64,000 bases of DNA from positions 186,001 to 250,000 of the forward strand of contig SJRY01000276.1 of assembly GCA_011319805.1 (NCBI GenBank), read 5' to 3'. This DNA comes from Macrocybe gigantea. Its lineage: Eukaryota; Basidiomycota; Agaricomycetes; Agaricales; Callistosporiaceae. The notes beneath the pieces were generated by a model that made no database searches, was not told the DNA's origin, and saw only the letters and a program-made list of their open reading frames with translations. Shown piece after piece: positions 32,804-42,408 of the stretch. Position 1 is the stretch's first letter; every line of letters starts with the position of its first letter. Both the position numbers and the translations under genes were made by a program.

Positions 32804-34352
32804 CTATTGCTTCAACAGCTGCAAGCGCTTGAGTTCCTCGCAGCTCGGTATCACTTCGCTCTCTATCTTCTTGACCTTTTCCCAGTCTGTGCCTATCCCA
32901 AACAGGCCCATCTCACGTTCCTTCAAGCGCTCCTTCCGATCCATGCCTAATTGACATTGAGTGTAGAGTTCCTGTGTGTAGACCCGCTCCACCGTGTCTT
33001 CAAACTTCTTGACCGCTGGTCCGCGTTTCGTCTTCGCCTTCTTGCCCTCCTTTGTCTTGTCGAGGACATCCACACCCTCTCGTGCGAGCTCCACACCAAT
33101 GACGGGGTGGCTCATAAATTCGGCAGAGTTGACGTGGTATTTGATTCCGAGGTTTTCTGTTTGTCGTTCCACACTGTATCTTGCAGTGTTTTGAAATGTG
33201 AAACGAGGATCCGGAACGGGTGGGCTGGAAAAGAGGCTGGGAAGTGCAGACAACAGCGAGAATCCAAACAAGACTATGAGAGGGAGCAGCTGCAAAAGCA
33301 GTGATCGAGAAGCGTCGGCGTTCCCATTCGCGCGAGCTTGGAAAGTTGGGCCTCTCATGTGCGTCGTTCGAAAACCGCCAGGACCAAAAGAAGCCGTAAA
33401 CACTGTACATACACCTATGAGTGAATTTCACCAGATCCAGCTATCAACGACTCGCCTGGCCCTCCAAATCCCGTATCGAAAACAGCACCTGGTCCGCCGA
33501 AAAACATGTTGAACAGTCCTTCTGGACTGATCTCGCCTTCAAACCCGTTCGCCGCAAACGGGCTTCCGCCAAAGCCTGATGCCGATCTGGATGACATTCC
33601 GCTGAATCTGTCTTCCGGGTCACCCCCACTTTGATCATACGCAGCACGTTTTTGTGGATCTGCAGAAAGTTTGAGTTGCTGTGGGACAAGGTGTCTGACT
33701 GACTAGCCTGATAGAACCTGGAACGCCTTGGAAACAACTATTGAAAAAGAATCTCTCAGCGGACTGAATGTAGCATCATATAGAAAACACGTACGTTTGA
33801 AAGCCTCGTCGGCGCCTGGTGCACCGTTCTTGTCCGGATGCAAAGCCAATGCTAGCTGAAATGAAGAGATTATTTTCTGCGTCGGCAAGCTTAACACAAG
33901 AATCAACGCACCTTTCTATATGCCTTCTTGATCTCTACCTCCTCACAATCCCGCTTCACGGCCAATATCTCGTAATACTCCGTAGTCTTACACCTTATGA
34001 CCCTCTGCACAACTTCCCTCTGCTCTACTGTATACTCCCTCTTCTCCCCGTTGAGCCCCCCTGCTGTGCCATTAGTTCGCGCGTTCGTGTCGTCCTTGGT
34101 GGCATGTCGGTGCTTGGCGCCCGAGGCAGACAGGTGCTCCTCCGCACCGGTGGATCTCGATGACGTCGACGACGAAGACTCAGAAGACGATGGCGCAGCG
34201 TTGATGGAGGCCAGCAGCTTGTGCGCCTCCTGCGTTTCAAAGAGAGAGATGGACTTTTGGCAGAACTTGCGTGCGGAGGGTATATTGCCTGCCTCGAGGT
34301 GTTTCCGCGCGATTGCCAGACATCTCAAAGCCTCGTCTTTGTTGCTCTCCAT
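32804..34352 (-). CDS. ER-anchored DnaJ co-chaperone (DNAJB12/14 type, DUF1977)
   Basis: Hsp40 that recruits Hsp70 to the ER surface, linked to ERAD in related proteins. ATG 34352 opens MESNKDEALRCLAIARKHLE, the TPR-like N-terminus of the DNAJB12 family. The J domain reads EYYEILAVKRDCEEVEIKKA, LALALHPDKNGAPGADEAFK (HPD motif present) and KAFQVLS. A Gly/Phe-rich segment follows (SGFGGSPFAANGF, GLFNMFFGG, ASFGPGGFR). A membrane span (LLLQLLPLIVLFGFSLLSAL) and the DUF1977 C-terminal domain (SVERQTENLGIKYHVN, VYTQELYTQCQ) complete it. The intron after QVLS seems to start GC (G|GCTAGT), needed to join DPQKRAAYDQ in frame. Divergent from the HRT3-type F-box gene, 151 bp away. Confidence 0.88.
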
Positions 34353-34503
34353 GCGAGATGAAATCCGACCCAACCTGGTGGAGAAAAGAATGAAACGATG
34401 AGGAGGAGAGGGCAGTCCGAGGTGCTCGCCAGTGACAGCAGCCGCGGTGACAGGGGAATTCGTGTCCAGTTATGTCAGCGCGTGATCAAGCTCACTCAGG
34501 TTC

Positions 34504-36243
34504 ATGCAACCACCACTATCGCAGACCGAGCAGGAGTCCGCTGAGCTCGCCCGCTTTCGTGAAGAATGGAAAGCTGAAGTCAGGCGACGCAGAGACGAGG
34601 CCAAAGCAGGCCCAAGAGCCTCGTCGTTAGCGTCCACTCAGGTCCCCAGCGCATCGCAGACTCAGGCTGCTGACCTGCTGCCTCAACCAACTATCCCTCA
34701 GGTCAATCCGACCGCGACCGTGCGCACGCCATCGGCCGTCGCCCACATTTCGTCTGCGTCCGCTCATCTAGCGCCAAGTAAGCTTTCTCCCAATTTAAGC
34801 TCAGCTCTCGCAGCCTACCGTCGTGCTACCGAGCTTGAGCAGAGCGGCGAGCTGGACGATGCGCTCTATCTTTACCGTCAAGCGTTCCGCATGGTTTGTC
34901 TCATCCGACTCGATATCACGGTCCACCACCTTGTCTAACCAATGTCACCTTACAAGGACGCTCACGTTGATCGCGCTTACCATAGAGAGGAACTGCTCCG
35001 TGCGTCTCTGAACGAGGTTCAGAAGGCTTCGCAAGATGGAATTAAGAAGCTGGCGGATGACTTTTCTACGTCGCTGTCGCTTGCAACCACAGCTCCCACA
35101 CCAGCAACTGCAACTGTTGCCGGAACCCTTGCAAAAGTCATTTCTGAATTCCCTTCTGGCCTCGATTTCGAGCCTGAGATTGACAATCAACCGGTACATT
35201 TACGCAAACTCCCGGAAGAGTTGCTGCTCAAGGTTCTGCGGGAGCTTGATCCCACTTCGCTGGAGCGATTTGCGCTTGTCAGTCGCAAATCTAGAGTGGT
35301 GACGCTGGATCCAACGACATGGAAGTACGTTTTTGTGTTCATTTATTTTCCGCGTCGTGGCACATGCTTACGGAGCTAACGTAAGGATCTTTGTCGCGAA
35401 CACGTACAAGCCTCCTCAAATCTCTGATTTAGAGCAGCTGGAGGTCTTGGTAAAACATTACCATTCGGATTTCCGGCGGTTCTATATCATGCAGCCTCGA
35501 GTCAGATTGGATGGTGTTTATATTGCGACATGCCACTACGTGTAAGATGCGATGCATATCCTCCTCTTCAGCCGATACTAACTGTGATTACAGGAGGCCG
35601 GGCCTGAGCGAAAACTCCTGGGTCAATGTATGTTTTCAAACCCTCTCGTCACGTATGTGCTTACCTACATAAAACTAGATAAGTCATCTCATCACATATC
35701 ACCGCTATCTGTACGTAGATGCGTCGTGGGTTTACTCGTGTCTTTTGGCCCTAAACCACGTCTAGTCGATTCTTTCCAAATGGCCAAGTCCTGTCCCTTC
35801 TCGCCAATGAAGAAGTGACGCCTCAGACGGTCATATCCCTTCTGAAGCCGACTCTTCGCATGAAGGTATCGCTCACCGTCCGTACTTTCATCTTCTCAAC
35901 AACTGAACTGTCACAGGGTCTGTTCATCGGCACGTGGCACCTGTCTGGGACGACTATATACCTCTCCAACCTTGTCGACGCCAGCGGACGCTTCCCTCTG
36001 CCGCCCGCATATGACGATGCATATCACGACAAACCACCAATACCACCGCAGGCCACCTCAGAAGGCAACCGCTATATATTTACGATGACACTCAGCGTAC
36101 AGTCGCGCCCGCTCGGCCGCTGGAACAAGCTGAGCATACAGTCATACGAGTCCATCAAGCTCGATACGAGAGACGCCACCCAGGTTCCGCTGAAGCATGA
36201 GAGACCCTTTTGGTTCTCCAAGGTCCGCTCATATTTGCCTTAG
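34504..36243 (+). CDS. F-box protein of the HRT3/Pof7/FBXO9 type
   Basis: SCF ubiquitin-ligase receptor of the conserved HRT3/FBXO9 family. Exon 1 (34504-34893) carries a low-complexity start and a TPR-like helix pair (ALAAYRRATELEQSGELDDA, LYLYRQAFRM). Exon 2 starts at 34957 and holds the F-box HLRKLPEELLLKVLRELDP, TSLERFALVSRKSR. Later exons give QLEVLVKHYHSDFRRFYIMQ, PRVRLDGVYIATCHYV, RPGLSENSWVN, HLITYHRYLRFFPNGQVLSL and the C-terminal GLFIGTWHLSGTTIYLSNLV, FTMTLSVQSRPLGRWNKL. This domain order (TPR, F-box, DUF-like beta domain) is that of FBXO9. A junction near 35690 looked off by one but is resolved by the acceptor AAACTAG upstream. Ends with a stop at 36243. Confidence 0.88.
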
Positions 36244-36749
36244 ATTTCGATACACGATATGTTTAAATGTGCATTGTGATTTGATGTTCTTCATGCCGAA
36301 ATTCCTTGCTGTTTTGCTTTTTTAAGCCATGTAGATGCAAGACTTCGGAAATGCAAGACTTCGGCATGAGAGTGGTCGGCAATCGTCAACACCAGCTAGT
36401 GAACGCTGAAACCATCATAACTGACATGAAGGGTGGGGGGATCCCCTTAGGCTATGTCACAATCTATGATCGACACGCGTTCGCGAGATGAATATACGCA
36501 TGGTTTGAGTTGAAGTGTTCGCAAGATCCGTATGGCTTGATGCAACTCGTAGTTCATCTCGTGCGTTATCTGTCGTAAAGGCAACCTGTTCTTGATCATT
36601 ACCGCCATTAGGGGGTGCGGGTGGCCTTGTTCTATGGACATGATTAAAAGAGACTAGATTAAGAATAAAAACGATTACGCTAATATTACACTACAGAATG
36701 ATAGCGATAGAGCGAGAAAGCGAAAGAGAACCAACCTAGGACAGTGAAC
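36244..36749. other. Convergent intergenic region with a 16-bp tandem duplication
   Basis: 506 bp between two convergent stops. It contains an almost exact 16-bp tandem duplication at 36335-36364 (unit ATGCAAGACTTCGGAA). A/T-rich stretches may support polyadenylation. I see no gene. Confidence 0.45.
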
Positions 36750-39058
36750 TCAATATGTGACATAGGCCACACAAAGCAATGGAAACCCGGCATATAATCC
36801 GAACCAGAAAACGACGTTTCCCAACATTTTATTGCGCTTCACCACAGGGACCCGGCTTAGAAGAATAAGAGGGATCTGGACGAGCTGCATTATGAATAAG
36901 TACATTCTGCCAAATGTCCGCATGTGTCAGCATATTCAGGATCAAAAGCGAGAGGAACAGACCTGAATTTCTGTGTCACGATGAGCATGACGAGCTCGTG
37001 CACGCAGGCGCTGAGGAGGAAGGTCAAAGTCATGGCCCACGTCTTTGAAAGGCCATAGCCAAGGACCGTGGGTGCGTAGACGTGACGCAGTAAGAAGGCA
37101 TGCACTGGCTTATTCCACTTGCGAGAAAACTCATCCCATGAAGTGGAGTTCCACCTGGCATTTAAAATCAGTCATAAGGGTTATCGTAAGTTAGACGGCT
37201 AGTCATACTAGAAGAATGGTCAGCAGGTACACGGTAAAGTGCCGGCTAGAGGGACACTAACCCAGTCCTCGTAGAATTGCCGGTCAGCGAAACTGTGAAA
37301 ACGGTTAACAGATGGCGCATTCCACGAATATAACGAAGACCCACTATGACAACTCCGCAAACGCATTGCAGATGCACTCTGAACGATTCTGGGTCAGTGC
37401 GAGACAGAAAGAAAGCGCAAAGCCATGCTCACCGAAAATAATGAAAAACAGCAATAGATATGCAATCATGAACGGAAGAGCGAGATCAAGTAGAGAGCGG
37501 GCGACGGATTGACCATTAGTAGGAATATACGGCATAATGAAAGTTTCGGTGACGGTATAGAGAAGCGCGAAAGTGCCAAATGTGGCGACCTACACGACTC
37601 CAGGTGAAGATCCATTGGTAAAAGCACAAGGAAACCAGTCTCACAGTCTTTTCGAAAACATAGATTGGTCGAATGCTAGCCCGCCATAGAATAAGCGTGA
37701 ATTAGTCGCGTTCACATGGAGATTCTTACCGATCGGTTCTCGGATATTCGAGTTCATAGACGAGAGTGGGGAAGAGGTAATATAGGACAAAGTTCTTCAC
37801 TGTGATATTGTGCGGCCACGTCACATACTCCGGACCTGGGCTGGTAAGCTCGGACCGGAAATCAGAGTAGTCCTTCGCCAAAGCTGCAATTTGTGGGTCT
37901 GGATGGTCAGTCAGCGGATGGGGCGGGAAATGTACGACGGCCCGTCCTCGTCCTCAAGTGTCGTGTTCTCTATGGGCTGGCCGCCTTCTTGGGTCTCGAC
38001 AACGCTGAGGTTGCCCTTCGTTATCGACGACACCGCCGTGAGGCGCCTGCGCAAGGCGTTGGCTGTGGGGATATCAGCGTAGGATTTGGTGGCACCGGGA
38101 GGGGCTTCTCTGATTTCGGACGTCGATTTTCTATTCCCATTGCCGTTCCCATTCCCTTTGTCTTTGGATTCTGCTGTTTCTCGCGCTGTGCGGACAGCCT
38201 CAGCATCTTCGAGTGCTTTTTCCCAGCCGCCGACTCTGCGGGTTGCATTGTGGAGCTCGACGAGGAGTTCGTCTGATTGGATGGTTGCGTTCTGAAGCGT
38301 GCCGTTCACGGTCATGTACGAGTGGATCTTCATAATGAGGACCTGTAGTAATTTAGGATGAGAATTACGTCAATGATGATGGACGTCAACGCTGGACGAA
38401 CAAGAGTGTGTAGGGTGAAGAATCCGGACTGAACCCAGGGCCAATGCCTGTAGGTGCTGTGAGTCCAAAAGCGAGGCAGAAAGTTGTCAAGTGTTGTTAC
38501 CTGTCGAAAGTCCATTTGATCGCGACGAACAGGACCAAGGTTTGGAAAATATGCTGAATGACCATTCCTGTGTAGAAGTATTCGAACCAGCGGTTCTTCA
38601 GGGCAGTAGCAAAAGATATAGAGAACAATGCTGTTGCGAGGATGAGGACGGCATCACTAAGGGCGAGAGTGATGGCGTCTTGGGAGAACATGGATGCTAG
38701 CCCAAGTTCGAGTGGCCGACCACTGGATTCGATGCCAGTAACGTATATGCGGATCGCCCATATAAAAATGGAGATCCAGAATAACGAGAAGAACCCCTGC
38801 GGCGACGAACCGTAAGGAAAAAGGACGCCCGACATAAGAACGAGAGCGTGCACGCACTCGGAACTCGTTCATCCCGGACGACTCATTTCCGATGTCAAAA
38901 TGGGATTTTCGTGGCGTAAAGGTGACCAAAGCTCGCAACCTCTTGGTCGTCTTTGAGCGGAACGGTTGGGAGATGTACAAGGTTCCCTCGGACGTGGCAA
39001 ACTGGCCGCTGCCCGCGTCGAGAGTCGCAGGCTTGGCCTGCACGTCCGTTTCTGTCAT
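36750..39058 (-). CDS. ARE2: Sterol O-acyltransferase (ACAT/Are1-Are2, MBOAT)
   Basis: ER enzyme that esterifies ergosterol with fatty acyl-CoA for storage in lipid droplets. ATG 39058 opens a cytosolic N-terminus; then come spans such as GFFSLFWISIFIWAIRIYV and AVLILATALFSISFATALKN, a long charged loop, ITVKNFVLYYLFPTLVYELE, FYEDW, WNSTSWDEFSRKWNKPVHAF and the catalytic-histidine helix SACVHELVMLIVTQKF, ending FGLYAGFPLLCVAYVTY. The FYxDWWN-type motif and ACVHE are diagnostic of sterol and diacylglycerol acyltransferases; the tail fits Are1/Are2. The loop frame breaks at the GGGG run 37920-37923 (one base short), and the junction at DW|WN (37150-37260) is also off by one base as drawn. At least nine exons. 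Which of the Are paralogues it matches is not resolved. Confidence 0.85.
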
Positions 39059-39494
39059 TGACTATGGGTGGTCCGTGGTGAAGATGGACTTGGTGCGTCT
39101 TGGAAGGTTGCCAGGTTTAAAGCGAATGTGTTGGGTTTGTCAGAAGGGAAGGACGACGATGATGAATTTAATACATTTGACCAGATCATTATACGTCATC
39201 AAAGGTATGTATGTCCTTTTCAAAACATCAGCCTAGTGGGAGAACAAATCCAGGCAGATGATCTGCAAGCACAGTTTACTCTCGCCGTGCAGTTTAACCC
39301 ACAAGCATACCAAGCCAATGCAAGACGTAGATATCCACGGCAATGATTCATGTGCGACTTTTTGCAAATTTCTCACCCTTTTATACCGAAAAATTGTTGT
39401 ATCTTGTTTAACCCGAAAGCCTTTGTAGAGGCAGATCACGTGGTTAATATACAAGTGCACAAGTGTGTTTCTTGGCCTCTTCTTTACAGCCTCC
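39059..39494. promoter_or_regulatory. Divergent promoter region of sterol acyltransferase and CLR2
   Basis: 436 bp between divergent start codons, so both promoters lie here. I considered coding in the part before 39495 on both strands and found no supportable exon. No TATA box stands out. Confidence 0.4.
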
Positions 39495-42079
39495 ATGTCG
39501 GCCAGACGGATAGCCGACAAGCCTGCAAATATACCATCGAACGCGTCATTTATAGAGTTTGAGAGGTCCGATGGCGATTCCCGCACTTGGCCCACGAACA
39601 CGACCCGCTCCGTCGATGCCGACGGTCAGCTCAACTTTATGGACCCCGTCGACATTGACGCAGGCCCCGCGGTCAGATGGAGGCTGAATCTTGCGCAAGG
39701 CGCATCTGTCGCGTTGAACCTTCCTTGTGAGACATGATTTTGCAAACACCAAGCCTGCATGTATTGATCTTCCTTAGCCGGTCCTACTTATGTACTGAGA
39801 GACTGGCCCTCCGGATATCGATTGTTCGACCATAACAAGGGACCAGCAGATAATCCACGTCACGACCTGTATCTATTTGGTACGACCGGGTGGCGGCTGT
39901 CTGAATTTATCTGACGCAACTTTTTTTTTTTTTTTCCCGCACAGGAGGCAAAGCCCGTTTTCGATCCGTCAACGAATTCCTTCCTCACATCATATGGCTC
40001 CTACAAGATCCCACGATGGATTCTGCAAATTGTCAATGCAAGTACTGTTCGAAAAAGCCGCAAAAGGAGGTCACAGCTGCGCTTCCGAATGTGCTCATCT
40101 TTGGTGCTGGCTCCGGTTCGCAATCTCCGGGACCCAGCCGTTCAAAACCTCGCGACAAGATCAGAGGCATGCGCGAGACCGCACTTCAAAACGCAGAGCG
40201 GAATGCACATGTCTTCGCTGCGGTACAGAAGGCTCCCAAACCACTGTCAAAGAAAGCACCGAATGTCGCTGATCAGGTTATGCTCGTCGAGCGCAACGCG
40301 GACCTCAGAGCGACGCATTCAAGAACAGGTTTGAAGCTGAAAAGATGGTTTAGGTCAGGGGAATTGGTGTGGTGCGCTCTTGACCCGCCTGTACCTGGCT
40401 TAGGTCCCAAAGCTGCTATCAAATTCTGGCCTGGGATTGTGGATGAAACCAACCTGCGGACGGAGCCGATTCATGTCGATGGGACATCAAATGGCACTCC
40501 TATTACTTCCCCATCGAGGAGCAATCCTACCAACGATGAAGACGTCATGTTTGAGACCCGCAATTCTGTTCCATGGTCAATACGCCAGTCCACGGTTTAT
40601 AAAATACGGCTTCTTGGTGTCTCACAGACACATCTGGCGCCTGACGACCGGGTCCTACCATATCAAGCATATGTCTTACCAAACGACCTCATTGCGGAAT
40701 TGCAAGCTTTTCCGCCTCAAAGTTTGAATTTTGATCGACATAAGCTATCAAGTTTCCATCCATATCCTGGAGGAGCTCCACCTGCTTTCGCAGACGCTAT
40801 TGCACCTTATGCCTTTGCCGTCCAAATAGGCTCAGCGCTGTCCGGATTCTGGAGCCTCACGGATGAATGGGCGTTTGTATACACCATGCCTGCTCCTCGT
40901 CTTCAGAAGCGTCTTTCAGCTCCAGCACCTGTACCTTCACCGCCACCTCCCTCTACCAGCCAGCCCGCCGCCAATGGCATGCCAGCACATGCTCCCGCTC
41001 CACCTCCAACCGATACGGGCCCGATTTCCCTCAAAGCTGCAATCGAAGCTGCCAGTCGCCACAACACTTCACATATGACATCTGCTAGCGCACCGCAGCC
41101 GTACCCCGCTTCAGGCTCAAAGCCTAATATGCCGTCGTCGGACGTCGAGAGGCTGTCTACGCGGTTGCTTGGCCGACAGTATTTATCGGATGCCTCAGTG
41201 CCGCCGGTTCAACGCACTCAACTGCGGTTCCAAGGCTTGTGGTGGGGTGCCGAACGGATATGGATAGATGAGTTTGTTCGACTCAAGATTCCTCGTCGGT
41301 GCTTGGCGCCCGCAGGAGCCGAGCACATTCTCTCTCCATCTGGTCCTGGGAACGAGTCGAAAAATTCTTGGCTTGCACAAGGGCGGGATCCATCACAAGT
41401 TGGAGCTGGGTCTCGGAGTGTGTTTATGAGGTTGGACGGCTTGTTCGTCGTGGACGCCGTGCAGCCTGACGGGTTTACGAAAAAGGAATGCAGGGCATGC
41501 GGGATGCTGTATGAACTCGCCGATCTGGACTGGGAAGAGCCAAACCAAGAAACTCCAACGACACAGCCTATTGCTTCCACATCGCAACCAGCACGCACGA
41601 CTCCGCCTCCTGATGAGCTTTCTGGGGATGCAGCCTACGCGTGTCCGAGCAAGCAGTTGTCGCATCCGTCGTCGACACCCTACTTCCCTCCCGAAGCGCC
41701 AGAAGGTTATCGATTTCGGCCAATACTACAGGAAGGGTACGAGGCGGTAGTTTCCCTGAGCTTGATCGCCGGCCGGTACTATCCTCGGATTCTGTCACAT
41801 CCGTTGCTCGCCGACGAGGTGCACAAAGCGATTTCCAACCCGGTCCTCATGGAAGCGAATAATTTGTGGGCATTAGAGGGCCTCTACCCGGGGTTCTATA
41901 ATGCGGTAGATCCGACGATCTACAAGCCGTCGAGGACGAAGATGCTAGAGGATGCAGACAAGCAGGCGATGAATGATTTGGAGGAGTACACGCGGGAGAA
42001 GCTGAGAGAGATGATACCGGTGGACGGGTTGGCGATTGTGGACGAGTCTGCGCAAGGAGAGACGATGGTAGTCGACTAG
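39495..42079 (+). CDS. CLR2: Clr2-type transcriptional silencing protein
   Basis: Fission yeast Clr2 is a subunit of SHREC, the Snf2/HDAC repressor that enforces heterochromatin. Three exons fit: 39495-39726, 39778-39879 and 39945-42079, all in phase. Without the first two, the long last exon looks like an orphan starting at 40016. Joined, the N-terminus gives FMDPVDIDAGPAVRWRLNLA, GPTYVLRDWPSGYRLFDH, KGPADNPRHDLYLFG, FRSVNEFLPHIIWLLQDP and CQCKYCSKK. This order (YVLRDWPxGYxLFDH, PHxxWLL, CxCKYC) is that of the Clr2 transcription-silencing domains. Further on are SGELVWCALDPPVPGLG and IKFWPGIVDE, then an SH3-like/BAH-like middle and IAGRYYPRILSHPLL near the end. About 820 residues. A 16-nt T-run lies in intron 2. 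No frame problem. Confidence 0.85.
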
Positions 42080-42408
42080 ATTACAGTACCATTTTTTGTA
42101 GACACTTGATTAATTGTTGTATGAAATGAGACAAACATCCACCAACTCTCATTCCACACCTTCCCATCTCTGCCTTTTGGACTGGAACCAGGAGCAGCGC
42201 TCATCATCAGCAACGCTCGCGAGGAACCGTCGGCGTCGCGCTCGTCCACGCCCGCGACCTATATACCCAACCGTTCTCGCACTCTAGTTCGCACAGCGGC
42301 AGTGACTTCGGCGGTTCCTCCAACCGCCACCCACAAGCCCATCAAGGCCCACCGTCCTTTCATTCCCCTCTTTGCCTCCTCGCTCTTTCCTTTTCTCCAC
42401 TCTTAATC
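42080..42408. promoter_or_regulatory. Upstream region of KAR9-like gene
   Basis: 329 bp between the CLR2 stop and the KAR9-like start, same strand. It should hold the CLR2 3' UTR and the next promoter. A CT-rich stretch (about 42355-42405) precedes the start. I see no gene. Confidence 0.4.

Noticed and set aside
35600..35700. A frame break in the HRT3-type F-box gene near RPGLSENSWVN
   Set aside because: Using the acceptor AAACTAG rather than the later ATAAG restores phase and gives HLITYHRYL.
39921..39935. T-run as a terminator or transposon tail
   Set aside because: It is the polypyrimidine tract of CLR2 intron 2, followed directly by the acceptor CCGCACAG.
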